A stretch of 64,000 bases of DNA from Vagococcus_D sp963518325 (GTDB lineage: Bacteria > Bacillota > Bacilli > Lactobacillales > Vagococcaceae), in the NCBI RefSeq assembly GCF_963518325.1, contig NZ_CAUQJB010000020.1:24322-88321 (forward strand), read 5' to 3'. Both the position numbers and the translations under genes were made by a program. Shown one piece after another: positions 27,969-37,400 of this stretch (positions within the stretch are counted from its first letter, which is position 1; each line of letters opens with the position of its first letter). The notes beneath the pieces were generated by a model that saw nothing but the letters and a program-made list of their open reading frames with translations, ran no database searches and was not told the origin of the DNA.

Positions 27969-28139
27969 GATGGTTCTCCTTTCTCTGATCAACTGATTAT
28001 TACCATTTTTGGTATTCCCCATTATTATATTAGTCCCATAATAATAAATAAATAACCAACTCAAGTTTACTGTAATTCAACACCTTCTAAACTATACATA
28101 CAAAAAATTCTCGGCAATAACAATACTATAATACATAAA

Positions 28140-28172
28140 GGACAGCCTCATAATATTCTGATAAGGCCGCCC
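28140..28172 (-). terminator. Terminator of the helicase-nuclease gene
   Basis: On the minus strand GGGCGGCCUUAU pairs with AUGAGGCUGUCC (12 bp with G-U pairs) directly after the stop at 28188. Confidence 0.6.
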
Positions 28173-28187
28173 CTAAAAAAAACCTTT

Positions 28188-30899
28188 TTATACGGTTTCC
28201 GTATGCTTACTGGCAACATACTTCCTCAAGTATGAACGAATTCTCAGCTCTTCCGCACTTTCAATTGTTGACAGTCTCAATAAATCTATTCCAGCTTTTT
28301 CTAAGATATTATTCTTTTTTCGATCTCTGGATTTATCTTTTGGCCTAGTATGATATGCATAACCATCTACTTCAATCACAGCTATCGGATCTTTGCCCAC
28401 TCTATAAGAAAAAACGAAATCACAGCTGGAATTTTTCTGGATAAACTTTTTTTCTTCCTCAGTATAATCCAAACTAGGTGAAACAACTTCCTTCAAACGT
28501 ACTTGTTGATGAACTTCTAATTGATTAAATTCTTTTTCTTCTAAAATTTCCTTTACAATACTTGCAATAATTTGTTCTGTACGATAGCGGGAATCATTTC
28601 CAACTATTTTTTTTCGTCTTTTTTCAAGAGTTTTATCATACTCTGCATATAGTAAGTCAAAAGATGAAATCACATCACTTTCGATGATATCTCGTTCATC
28701 GCCATAGTATCGAATATATCGTTCTAAAGCAGCTAGGCTACCATTGTTATTACGAAAGATTCCTTGCCCAGTCACTAAACTAAACTTCTCTTTCGCCCGT
28801 GAGACAGCCACATTGACTAAATGAGGATCATCTACAAAATCAATATGAGATTTAGATTGGCATCTTGCTTTTTTATCTAAAACAGTTGAAAATATAATTT
28901 CGTCACATTCTCGGCCTTGAAAACTGTGGATGGTTGCCACTTGGCAAGTTTTTGGTAATCTTTTTTCAGCTTCATTGCATTGTGCATTATATGGAGAGAT
29001 AAATCCTATAGAATCACTTTCTCCAAGCCCCTCAGCCAAAACAGATTCTACTTCTCTCACGTTAAAATAATCTCTAAAATGATTTCCCTTAGCTGTTGTG
29101 ATGAGCCGTAAGGAACGTTCATCATCTGATTCAGTCATGGTGATTAATTGATTATTATAAAATTGAATGTTACAAAAATGAATGATTTTAGGATGACAAC
29201 GATAATGTTCCTGTAAAAGTGTGATTGGCACTTCATCCTTAAATAACTGAATACAAGAATCTAATAAATTATACTTTTCACAGTCATAAAATTCTTCAGC
29301 TGGTTTCAGATTCGTTTTTGCTGGGATGTGTGGTAACTGTTTTCTATCACCAACGACAACCATATTTCTCGCACAAGCCAAACCCAAAATCCCGGGTATA
29401 ATATCTAATTGAGAGGCTTCATCAATGATTAAATAATCAACCACATTTCCACCAATTGCATGAGCAATAGAATGAGCGGTACTTCCAATAATAGGAAATC
29501 GTTGACTAAATCCCGTAAAATTTTGCTTATAATTTTGTTCGCTACACTCATTAGTAGTTCCAACTATTTTCACAATTTCTTGCTGATAATATATTAGCGA
29601 ATCGTTGGATAACTTTTCTAATAGTGATTCAAATTGTTTTTGTGCTAGTCTATCTTCTAACTGTAATATTGCTTTTTCTGTCTTCGCAATTTCTTCTTGA
29701 TAGAATTGCTCTTGGATAATCGTAATAATTTCTTCTCTTGTATAACTGTTTTGCAGTGGTTTAATTTTTAATAACTTAAATTTAAATAACAACGTGACAC
29801 GATCAATAAAAGAAAATTTTTCAGTTTGAATTTCTTTTAAAAACGATATAAAGTTCAATTTTTTTTCTGAATGTAATTTTAAATCTGGAACATCTGTTAC
29901 TTCTCCATAAGCTTCTCTATAATCGTTCATCCATTTGATAAAATACTCTTGTTCGATTTTTAATTCCGCAAGTAAGTTTCTTTGTTTCGCTAAATCATTT
30001 TTTTCTTGTAAAGATTCTTTTAAATTCTCTAGCGTTTCTTGAACATCTACAAGTTTAACAGAATCATTTTTCTTTATTTCTGGAATTTCTGGTAGCATTT
30101 TAAAAAACTCAGAAATCTTCTCTGTTTTACCCAGTTTAGCTAATAAATAATCCATATTTACTTTTTCCATTTTCTCATAAATGTTTGTAACAGCTGAATC
30201 ATTATTAGAAACCACAGCAACTGTTTTATTTTGCAGGATTATGTTAGCAATAATATTAAGTATAGTTTGTGTTTTACCAGTTCCAGGTGGGCCTTCAATA
30301 ATGCTAATCTGGGAATTAAACACTTTTTCTACCGCAGTTAATTGACTAGCATTTATTCCGAATGGAAAAACTAATGATTTATCAGTTTCTCTTTTTGTCA
30401 GCGACTTGCTCAAATATGAATATAGAACGGTTTCATTTGTGCAAGTGAGTTTTCCCATTTGATATTGAATAAATTCATTAATTTTTTTTGCAATCTCTTT
30501 ATTTCGGTCATTTTTCCCTTCTGGAAAAGCTACCCTATAATCAATTACTTCTTTTAAATACTTAAATATGTTGTTATTATTGAGGTTCTCACCTTCAATT
30601 AAGTCAATATTCCCTCTAAGATAACAACCCTTCTTTTTCGAATCTGTATATGTAAATAATACATATTTATTTCCTAGTTCAATAACGTTTTCAACAAGAT
30701 ATTTCTTATTTCTTTTTTTATCCAACAACATAATTACATTACTTTTATCAATCGTCGGCATTACTTGATATCTAGATAGTTCAGCCGAATATTTTTTTCC
30801 TGATAGATACGTAACAGTAATTGTGTCATTATTGAGTTTGTAAATCCACTCCGTAATTTTGTTTGTAATGTCTTTATTATCAAGTATGATCGAGAACAT
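28188..30899 (-). CDS. SF1 helicase fused to a PD-(D/E)XK-like nuclease
   Basis: A 903-residue protein. Residues ~180-770 form a superfamily 1 (Upf1/DNA2-like) helicase: Walker A GPPGTGKT (203-210), Walker B with DEAS (494-497), 'GDRKQLPHIP', 'EHYRCHP' and a late 'VATIHSFQGRE' / 'VAVSRAKEKF' pair. A coiled-coil insert lies at ~285-440. The last ~80 residues resemble a restriction-like/Vsr-type fold: 'CDFVF' (Asp827), then 'AVIEVDGYAYH' (Glu843, Asp845). AAAGGA lies ~9 bases before the ATG. Helicase-nuclease fusions of this type are frequent in defence islands, and Wadjet is 4 kb away, so a defence role is plausible but unproven. It stands alone with its own terminator. Confidence 0.85.
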   Translation of the reverse strand: MFSIILDNKDITNKITEWIYKLNNDTITVTYLSGKKYSAELSRYQVMPTIDKSNVIMLLDKKRNKKYLVENVIELGNKYVLFTYTDSKKKGCYLRGNIDLIEGENLNNNNIFKYLKEVIDYRVAFPEGKNDRNKEIAKKINEFIQYQMGKLTCTNETVLYSYLSKSLTKRETDKSLVFPFGINASQLTAVEKVFNSQISIIEGPPGTGKTQTILNIIANIILQNKTVAVVSNNDSAVTNIYEKMEKVNMDYLLAKLGKTEKISEFFKMLPEIPEIKKNDSVKLVDVQETLENLKESLQEKNDLAKQRNLLAELKIEQEYFIKWMNDYREAYGEVTDVPDLKLHSEKKLNFISFLKEIQTEKFSFIDRVTLLFKFKLLKIKPLQNSYTREEIITIIQEQFYQEEIAKTEKAILQLEDRLAQKQFESLLEKLSNDSLIYYQQEIVKIVGTTNECSEQNYKQNFTGFSQRFPIIGSTAHSIAHAIGGNVVDYLIIDEASQLDIIPGILGLACARNMVVVGDRKQLPHIPAKTNLKPAEEFYDCEKYNLLDSCIQLFKDEVPITLLQEHYRCHPKIIHFCNIQFYNNQLITMTESDDERSLRLITTAKGNHFRDYFNVREVESVLAEGLGESDSIGFISPYNAQCNEAEKRLPKTCQVATIHSFQGRECDEIIFSTVLDKKARCQSKSHIDFVDDPHLVNVAVSRAKEKFSLVTGQGIFRNNNGSLAALERYIRYYGDERDIIESDVISSFDLLYAEYDKTLEKRRKKIVGNDSRYRTEQIIASIVKEILEEKEFNQLEVHQQVRLKEVVSPSLDYTEEEKKFIQKNSSCDFVFSYRVGKDPIAVIEVDGYAYHTRPKDKSRDRKKNNILEKAGIDLLRLSTIESAEELRIRSYLRKYVASKHTETV

Positions 30900-31162
30900 T
30901 TTTTCTAATCCTTTCTATCAAAGATAATTTCAACCACAAAATTATTTTTATCTATTGGATAGGAGATATATGGTATAACCAAATATCTCCCGACTTAAGA
31001 ATATTCATCTAAAAATTTTTTCCTAATTCATTCGGTATTCTTATTATACTACTCAATTAATCCACATTATTAAAAATGTTGTATAATGAAAATTTCACTA
31101 TTCTACTTTCTACTTCTCTCTCTCTACTAACAGATAGAAAATACAGTACCATTAAAAAAACA

Positions 31163-31489
31163 TCAGCTCTTATATAGGTAGCTAACTTGTACTTGACATT
31201 TGGGAATCAATTTTTTCACAGATACGGGGTTCGATAAATATAGAGCTTTGTCATTAAACAATTTTTGTCCTATTGACACTCTTTTATTTATAATTCTTTT
31301 GTTTGCTTTGTAGGGTGTCGAATCACTTGCTGAGAATTCAAGTATATTTTCATTCCCAATCACATCCATGGTTACTCCTGACCATTCATCACTGGTTAAA
31401 AATAATATGTTTCTATTCTCCCCATTTATTGACGAACTAAATAAATCTCGATAATTCTCGTTTACCAAATAATACTTTTCTAGAAACAT
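31163..31489 (-). CDS. Hypothetical protein, 108 residues
   Basis: An open frame with no convincing ribosome site (ATAAAG only). 'ENRNILFLTSDEWSGVTMDVIG' and a basic middle part 'YKANKRIINKRVSIGQKLF' are visible; no signal or membrane segment. It may be the end of a longer degraded gene. Family not recognised. Confidence 0.35.
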   Translation of the reverse strand: MFLEKYYLVNENYRDLFSSSINGENRNILFLTSDEWSGVTMDVIGNENILEFSASDSTPYKANKRIINKRVSIGQKLFNDKALYLSNPVSVKKLIPKCQVQVSYLYKS

Positions 31490-32050
31490 CTTTATCTTAT
31501 CATCACAATAAACTTTTTTGCGTCTCGATTTTATAAAACGGAATTTTGTAAAATACTACTTATAGAGAATGAATTTTATTTCCCAGAGCCTTTTCTTATC
31601 TTTTAAGTGCGATATTTTTTAGTTAATTATTTTATTCACAAGGTTGATTAATAAACTACTATGAGTCCTTTGTCCGATAATTATACTATATAAAACTAGG
31701 TATTACCAACTTATCCTATGATAAAAAAATTGTTATAAGCATAATTGCGATTAAAATACGAATTGTAAATAGTTAGTATCTTGGAATCCAAATAATATCA
31801 ATGAAGCATCTCCTTGCATGGAAAGTTTGAAAGATATAAATTAATGGCTATTTCCAGACAGTTATATTTCCATATTTTAGTTTTACAAGTATTCATGTGA
31901 CCGTCTACTACAGCAAAATCCTGTAAAAAAATTTCTGAGATAAAACATTTCATGTCATGTATTTTCTAGAATTGATAGCACAAAATATTTTTATGAAAGA
32001 CGTCTATTATTCTTAGATATTATTTATTTGTAAAAGCTCATCATCCACTA
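31490..32050. other. Gene-free AT-rich stretch
   Basis: No open frame with a ribosome site, hairpin or repeat of note is visible on either strand. Confidence 0.45.
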
Positions 32051-32053
32051 ATT

Positions 32054-32194
32054 TTATTCTGTTTTTTTAAATGTAGCTTTACGAAAGATGCTTATTGAAG
32101 CTGATTTAAAATCTGTACCGTCTTTTGGATAGGTTCCAGCCGCCAACACAGTCACTTGAGATAACTGCGGTATGCCATTTATTATTGTCGCCAT
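32054..32194 (-). CDS. Small hypothetical protein, 46 residues
   Basis: An ATG three bases after the stop of the upstream membrane gene is preceded by GAGGGAG. The product begins MATIINGIPQLSQVTVLAAG and ends in basic 'FRKATFKKTE'. It could be a separate coupled gene or the detached C-terminal piece of a larger paralogue. Unknown function. Confidence 0.35.
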   Translation of the reverse strand: MATIINGIPQLSQVTVLAAGTYPKDGTDFKSASISIFRKATFKKTE

Positions 32195-32197
32195 TAA

Positions 32198-32626
32198 TTA
32201 AAAACTCCCTCTATCAGTGTTTGAAAAAATAACTTGAACCTTAGTTTCTGTTACTCCTTTTTCTAAAACAGGTTGTTCTCCAGTTCCTAAGTATGACTCA
32301 CTAGTTTTATCCCTTGGGAACACAATCACACCAAGCTCCGAACTCACTCCATATCTAGTTGACACTGTAACCAGAACCTCTGTATAACCAGCTAAGTCAT
32401 TTTCAACATACTCTTCCGAAAACTCAATTTCCTTAACCTCTGCAAAAGTATGTTTAATTTCCTTTGCCGTTGTTTCCATTCTTAATAACTCTTGTTCTCT
32501 TTTCTGTTCTTCATTCCTATTAAATAGCTTCAGACCAGCCCCTCCTCCTAAAATTAAACAACAAAAGACAACAAACCATCTTGTTGCATTTCCCAATGCT
32601 TCACCTACTTTTTCATTAGAATTCAT
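32198..32626 (-). CDS. Membrane-anchored hypothetical protein, copy 2
   Basis: A 142-residue paralogue of 24636-25010. The start MNSNEKVGEAL is chosen because it aligns with the duplicated copy; the longer open frame upstream lies in sequence that is non-coding in copy 1. The N-terminal membrane segment 'RWFVVFCCLILGGGAGLKLF' and the following 'NRNEEQKREQELLRMETT' helix are almost identical to copy 1; the C-terminal domains diverge. The pair's role is unknown. Confidence 0.65.
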   Translation of the reverse strand: MNSNEKVGEALGNATRWFVVFCCLILGGGAGLKLFNRNEEQKREQELLRMETTAKEIKHTFAEVKEIEFSEEYVENDLAGYTEVLVTVSTRYGVSSELGVIVFPRDKTSESYLGTGEQPVLEKGVTETKVQVIFSNTDRGSF

Positions 32627-32714
32627 AACAAAATAAGTATAACAAACAACAGATATATAAATAGAGCACTGGTGTTTTTTCAACTTATGTAAATGTATTA
32701 GACTAACAAATGAT

Positions 32715-32758
32715 AAAAAAGCTCACAACGAGTACGGGAGGCTGTTGTAAGCTTTTTT
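32715..32758. terminator. Bidirectional terminator, duplicated copy 2
   Basis: AAAAAAGCTCACA and TGTAAGCTTTTTT form an imperfect stem matching 25091-25134. The surrounding ~170 bp are also duplicated. Confidence 0.65.
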
Positions 32759-32790
32759 CTTTGTTTCAATTTTCAATGTTAAATCACTTT

Positions 32791-32962
32791 TTACACATCT
32801 ATACTAACTAGGGAAGCCATAACAACGGTCGTTTCGCCAGTTTGTGGCAATTGCTTACCAGTTTCAATGGATGCACCGTTTTGGTCACCCAGCGTGTTAG
32901 TTGTATTCACTAACTTACTTGGCAGAGCATGAATACTTCCAACTTGTTTGCCATCCACTTAT
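32791..32962 (-). pseudogene. C-terminal remnant of an LPxTG surface protein
   Basis: The minus strand reads 'VDGKQVGSIHALPSKLVNTT', then '..ETGKQLPQTGETTVVMASLVSIDV' and a stop. LPQTGE is a sortase A sorting signal, but the following membrane segment is cut after ~12 residues and the positive tail is missing, so the fragment cannot be anchored normally. There is no upstream body of the protein. Confidence 0.65.
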
Positions 32963-33005
32963 CTAACCATTCAGGTTAAAGACAGGCTAGGCTATCAGTA
33001 AACAA

Positions 33006-33043
33006 CCCTATGACGAATCCACCCCCTTGGATTCGTCATAGGG
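33006..33043 (-). terminator. Terminator of the nucleoside operon
   Basis: A perfect 16-bp stem, CCCTATGACGAATCCA with TGGATTCGTCATAGGG, lies 65 bp after the YfcC gene and is followed on the minus strand by TTGTTTA. Confidence 0.8.
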
Positions 33044-33109
33044 CTATCTTAATCAATATAGATACACGTCTACCATGGTGTAACAAAGTACCACTTGACC
33101 CCTCTTACC

Positions 33110-34513
33110 CTACTGATACCCAATCAAATGTGCCACCATAATGGCTACCCAAGCAAACAACATAATCGGAATTGCCAACTTAACCCCGATCTTAAACCAC
33201 TTATCAAAAGGAACCCGAGCCAAACCACACATGGCCATCGTCGAACCTAGTGTCGGCGTGATCATATTTAAAATCGATCCCCCCATCTGAAAGGATAAAA
33301 TCGTCGTCTGCATGCTTAAACCAGCAACTAATCCAATCGGTCCTAATATCGGCATCATGGCCACAGCTAACCCACTACCTGACGTAATAAAGATGTGGAT
33401 AAAAGCCGTAATAACCGAAATGAGAATCCCGGCCGCCACTGGGTTAAAATTAGCTAAGGGTTTCGATAGAACGTTAATAATCGTATCCAGAACATTCCCA
33501 CGTTCCAATAAGACTTGAATCCCACGGGCGAAACCAATCAATAGCATGACACTGGCCGTTGTACTGCCCCCTTCCACAAATCCTTTAAAGATATCTTCCA
33601 ATTTAACCCCATACACTAAACCACCAACGATCCCTCCTAATAAAAACAAGCCAGCAATCTCAATTAAAAACCAATCAAATTTTAACGCCCCAACAACGGT
33701 CAACACGGACATGGCCAAAAAGACTAAGAGAACCAATACCTGCCGTCGATTAATCCTGTAGTCTTTGATTTCTTTGGTTAGCTCTAAGCCCTTGGTTTCA
33801 ATGCCATAAGCTGGACTCTTCTTTGGGTCTTTTTCAATTTGACGGGCATATAAGGATAACATCAGGGCCATAATGCAGGTCGCAATAAACCACATCACCG
33901 TCCGAAAATCCGCCCCTGAAAAGATTGGCAAACCGACAACCGATTGAGGCGTTGCTACGACGGCTCCATTAATCGGTGACATAGCAAAGCCAATGCCGCT
34001 GCCAGCCAAAACCAAGGCAAGTCCCATAATCAGATCATAGCCCAATCCCAGAGCCACCGATACCGACACTAAGGTAAAGGGAATCAAGCCGTCAGGGCCA
34101 CTGACAAAGCCAAATAAGGAAAATAAAAATGTAAACAACCAAATCACTAACCACTTAGGAAAATGCTTTTCTTGAATTTTTTTAATAGCCACGCCGATGC
34201 CACTCTCAAAGGCACCAGTCTTAGTAAAGACGTTAAATGAACCTGCTGACACAAAAACTAAAAATATAATCATGCCTGAATCAACCATGCCTTGTGGAAC
34301 AGCTGCTAATAAATCCCCAATAGCCGTCGGTGTTCCCTTGATTTGCTGATAGGTATCGGGTACCACAACCGGCCGAGATAAGCCCTCAACTTCCACCCGT
34401 TCAAAGGTCCCAGCTGGAATCAAATAGGTCATGGCCGCTGCGATTAACAGAAATACGGCCAATAAAATAAAGGGACTGGGTGTTTTGAATCCTTTTGTTT
34501 CTTTTTCATTCAT
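33110..34513 (-). CDS. YfcC/DcuC-family membrane carrier
   Basis: A 467-residue polytopic protein with about 12 membrane segments and an N-terminal 'PSPFILLAVFLLIAAAMTYLIPAGTFER', the hallmark start of YfcC-type carriers (arginine/ornithine or C4-dicarboxylate transporters). Internal 'PDGLIPFTLVSVSVALGLGYD' and 'SGIGFAMSPINGAVVATPQS' are characteristic. It is the last gene of a metabolic operon, 190 bp after the nucleoside hydrolase. The substrate cannot be read from the sequence; export or import of a base or breakdown product would fit. Confidence 0.85.
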   Translation of the reverse strand: MNEKETKGFKTPSPFILLAVFLLIAAAMTYLIPAGTFERVEVEGLSRPVVVPDTYQQIKGTPTAIGDLLAAVPQGMVDSGMIIFLVFVSAGSFNVFTKTGAFESGIGVAIKKIQEKHFPKWLVIWLFTFLFSLFGFVSGPDGLIPFTLVSVSVALGLGYDLIMGLALVLAGSGIGFAMSPINGAVVATPQSVVGLPIFSGADFRTVMWFIATCIMALMLSLYARQIEKDPKKSPAYGIETKGLELTKEIKDYRINRRQVLVLLVFLAMSVLTVVGALKFDWFLIEIAGLFLLGGIVGGLVYGVKLEDIFKGFVEGGSTTASVMLLIGFARGIQVLLERGNVLDTIINVLSKPLANFNPVAAGILISVITAFIHIFITSGSGLAVAMMPILGPIGLVAGLSMQTTILSFQMGGSILNMITPTLGSTMAMCGLARVPFDKWFKIGVKLAIPIMLFAWVAIMVAHLIGYQ

Positions 34514-34702
34514 AAGATAACCTCCATCGGTTTTTGCTTACTTCTTGCCAACATCCTTTGTACAATCTAGTTCCTGCAACCTAATGACTCCCCTACGTTT
34601 TGACGGCGAGCAACCGTAAACCTTTCAACTCCCCCTTTCTTTCCTCAGATGGTGCTGCTAATCGAGAACTGGCTACTCGCCTTATCTGATGTGACCTATT
34701 CC

Positions 34703-35653
34703 CTACGCCATCCGACCAATGGACTGGATGACCAACTCCCTAAAACGAGGCAAGTCTAAATCAAACCCTACGTTAGCATTAGCTGCTAATTGCCGTTTTC
34801 CCGTATAATCAACTAAGGTACTACCCAAGGTTAGACCCGGTCGTGTATCGACTTCCACATAAAGAGGCAAGGTTGTAAATAAGTCAGGTGCTACCACATA
34901 GGCAGCGGCACAGGCATCGTGCAAGTGCATGCCCTCAATATGTCCCGGCTTAGGCAATAAAGGTTGAGCCACTCGTTGATTAAAGAAATCCAATAGGCCG
35001 CCTAACACTTGGCTGCTTTGATTGCCAAGTTGACGGACTTCTGCTACATCTTCACTAAAAAACTGAGCCTTTAAGGTCACATCTAAACCAAACATGGCCA
35101 GTTTTACTCCTGAACGGAGGACAATATCGGCGGCTTCTGGGTCCACAAAGATATTGAACTCTGCTGTGGACGTCCAATTCCCCCCGAAACAGGCTCCCCC
35201 CATAAAGACGATCTCTTTAATCTGTCCCTTTAGTTCAGGATAGGCCACTAAGAAACTGGCCATCGTGGTTAAAGGGCCTGTCGCCACTAATACCACAGGC
35301 TCAGGAGATGCTTTAAGGATGGTGGCTATTAAATCAATGGCCTTGTCTTCAGATAAGGGCACCTCAGGCTCAGGTAACTCTGCTCCATCTAAGCCACTTT
35401 TCCCATGAATCGATTCAGCAATAATCAGCTCCCTGACTAACGGTTTCTCCGCTCCTTTGGCGACGGGAATCTCCTTAAAATCAAAGAGGGTTAACAACTT
35501 GCGGACATTGCCAGAGGTTTTTGCTTGAGTTTGGTTCCCTGCTGAACTGGTTACGGCTTTAAGCTCAATGTTCTCTGCTCCTAATAAGATTGCCAAAGCA
35601 ATCGCATCATCATGACCAGGGTCACAATCTAAAATAACTGCTTGTTTTTTCAT
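34703..35653 (-). CDS. Inosine-uridine preferring nucleoside hydrolase family protein
   Basis: A 316-residue enzyme that splits nucleosides into base and ribose. The calcium/ribose site D-x-D-P-G-H-D-D (Asp11, Asp15, Asp16) is at the N-terminus; 'VLVATGPLTTMASFL', 'EIVFMGGACFGGNWTSTAEFNIFVDPEAA' and the late 'HLHDACAAAYVV' complete the family signature. The second of two tandem ATGs is preferred because AGGAAG is five bases upstream. With the PfkB kinase it would give ribose and then ribose 5-phosphate. Confidence 0.92.
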   Translation of the reverse strand: MKKQAVILDCDPGHDDAIALAILLGAENIELKAVTSSAGNQTQAKTSGNVRKLLTLFDFKEIPVAKGAEKPLVRELIIAESIHGKSGLDGAELPEPEVPLSEDKAIDLIATILKASPEPVVLVATGPLTTMASFLVAYPELKGQIKEIVFMGGACFGGNWTSTAEFNIFVDPEAADIVLRSGVKLAMFGLDVTLKAQFFSEDVAEVRQLGNQSSQVLGGLLDFFNQRVAQPLLPKPGHIEGMHLHDACAAAYVVAPDLFTTLPLYVEVDTRPGLTLGSTLVDYTGKRQLAANANVGFDLDLPRFRELVIQSIGRMA

Positions 35654-35723
35654 CATCTCTTCCTTTCTTTTTGCTAGACATGCCTCTTAATTAATCACTT
35701 AGTCGACTATTAGCTGGCTTATT

Positions 35724-36707
35724 TCACGTGATATCTCTCACATTTTCCTTAGTCCTAGTCCGATGGCTGGCCATAAAAGACTTGAGTTCAGGCAAGGTTG
35801 GCAATGAGCGCGGACCACCTTGACAAATCTTATAAGCCGCCACACCATTGCCCATTCGCAAGACGTCCAATCGGTCTCGTTGCCACAAAAGTCCCGCAAT
35901 TAAACCAGCACTACTGGCATCCCCGGCACCAATGGTATCTTTGACTGGGATTTTAAAGGATGGGTGAAAGACCGTCTCGCCCATAAAAAGGGTTGATCCC
36001 TGACTGGAACGGGCGACAATCCCCCTTTCGGTTGTGGCAAAGGAAATTGCCGTTTCTTGCCAACTACCACTGCCCAAGTAAGCCCATTCATCTGTGGCGG
36101 AACCAAAGACATAGCTTGCCTGTTCGATCATCTCTAAAATGACTTCTTTAAACTCAGTTGGCAAGACGCCATCGCGAAGACGTAAATTCAAATCAAAGGA
36201 AATGGGCACCTTTAGCTCAGAGGCATCCTTGACTAACTGCCGAATTGCCTGCCGGCCACTTCCCGGATGACACAAAGCCATCCCCGTTGTATGTAGCCAA
36301 CTGGCATTTTTCAACACCTCTGAGGAGACCGCCTGATACTCCAAAACCTTAAAGGCTTGATTTTCACGGGGCCACCCCCACAGAAACCGTTCGCCATCCT
36401 CATCAATAAAGGCAAAAACGCCGACGGTTTTGGCTTCGCTCCTGACTTGCACCTGACTGATATCAACCCCTTCCCTTACTAAATCATTTAAAACAAACTC
36501 ACCATAACTATCTTTCCCCAGACTGCCAATAAAGCTCGTTGGGATACCTAATCGACTTAAGGCAACTGCCGTATTTGCGCCAGTTCCTCCACCGGTTATG
36601 TAAGGCAGGGGGTCCAATATTTTTTGCTGGCCCTTGACTTTTGGCAGATGGACTACCAGATCCACGACAGCATCTCCCACCACGACCACTTGCTTCTTAC
36701 GTTCCAT
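35724..36707 (-). CDS. PfkB-family sugar/nucleoside kinase (ribokinase-like)
   Basis: A ~327-residue kinase. 'GDAVVDLVVHLP', 'GGGTGANTAVALSRLG' (substrate loop) and the catalytic 'DTIGAGDASSAG' near the C-terminus define the PfkB/ribokinase fold. The start MERKKQ has GAGGCGG upstream and overlaps the end of the TrpF-like gene by 11 bases. In this operon ribose released by the hydrolase is the likely substrate; a nucleoside kinase activity cannot be excluded. Confidence 0.9.
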   Translation of the reverse strand: MERKKQVVVVGDAVVDLVVHLPKVKGQQKILDPLPYITGGGTGANTAVALSRLGIPTSFIGSLGKDSYGEFVLNDLVREGVDISQVQVRSEAKTVGVFAFIDEDGERFLWGWPRENQAFKVLEYQAVSSEVLKNASWLHTTGMALCHPGSGRQAIRQLVKDASELKVPISFDLNLRLRDGVLPTEFKEVILEMIEQASYVFGSATDEWAYLGSGSWQETAISFATTERGIVARSSQGSTLFMGETVFHPSFKIPVKDTIGAGDASSAGLIAGLLWQRDRLDVLRMGNGVAAYKICQGGPRSLPTLPELKSFMASHRTRTKENVRDIT

Positions 36708-37398
36708 GGTGAACCGCCTCAATAAACTGTCTCACCTTTTCAGGGTCTTTAATGCCTTGACCAGGTCCTATTTGGCTAAGATCAGCCAGATTGGTACTAG
36801 TAAAGGAATCCACTCCATATGGCGCCACTGACTGAATTGCTCTGGCCACATTATCCGGTCCTAAACCACCAGCGATAATGCATCTAGCCGAGGTATTTGC
36901 CACAATCCAGCGGTCAATCTCCCAGTCATGGCTTAGACCAGTTGCCCCAATATCACTGGTCCCAGGTGCCTTGGTGTCGATTAACAAATAATCAACGATT
37001 CCTTCGTATTGACTTAAATAACCTTGAAAAGGCTGTTCTTCAAGGGGGACCTTTGCCAGTACGGGCACTGCCAACATCAGCTTAAGAGTTGGAAAATGCC
37101 ACTTTAACTCTTTGAGTTCTACCGGTTCTAAGGCCGTCATCTCTCCCGAAAGATGCAACACATCCGGTAATAAACACGTCATGTCACTGATAATTTCCGC
37201 TAAACTTAGGGAAACGGTCAACCCCACTTTTACGGCCTCAGGCTGAACCCCTGCAAAGATCTCCTCAGCTTCCTCAATCGACAGCTGCCCTGGGGTTCGC
37301 TTAATCTGACCATAGGATACACCAATGTGATGGGCTCCACTGTCAATTACCATCCGGGCATCGGCTAATGTCCGAATACCATAAATTTGAATAATCAT
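36697..37398 (-). CDS. TrpF-like (beta/alpha)8 isomerase
   Basis: A ~233-residue protein with the layout of N-(5'-phosphoribosyl) anthranilate isomerase: 'IQIYGIRTLADARMVIDSGAHHIGV', 'VKVGLTV', 'DVLHLSG', 'YLLIDTKAPGTSDIGATGLSHDW' and 'ARCIIAGGLGPDNVARAI'. In TrpF the first strand carries a catalytic Cys (K-I-C-G); here it is I-Y-G, so Cys is replaced by Tyr. There are no other trp genes. Its place between ECF transporter and ribokinase suggests action on a phosphoribosyl or ribosylamine compound. The start two bases after the ecfA stop fits coupling. Confidence 0.8.
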   Translation of the reverse strand: MIIQIYGIRTLADARMVIDSGAHHIGVSYGQIKRTPGQLSIEEAEEIFAGVQPEAVKVGLTVSLSLAEIISDMTCLLPDVLHLSGEMTALEPVELKELKWHFPTLKLMLAVPVLAKVPLEEQPFQGYLSQYEGIVDYLLIDTKAPGTSDIGATGLSHDWEIDRWIVANTSARCIIAGGLGPDNVARAIQSVAPYGVDSFTSTNLADLSQIGPGQGIKDPEKVRQFIEAVHHGT

Positions 37399-37400
37399 CC

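Noticed and set aside
32627..32683. Extended start (19 extra residues) for the membrane protein copy 2
   Set aside because: The corresponding upstream sequence of copy 1 is not open in that frame; the shared start MNSNEKV is better supported.
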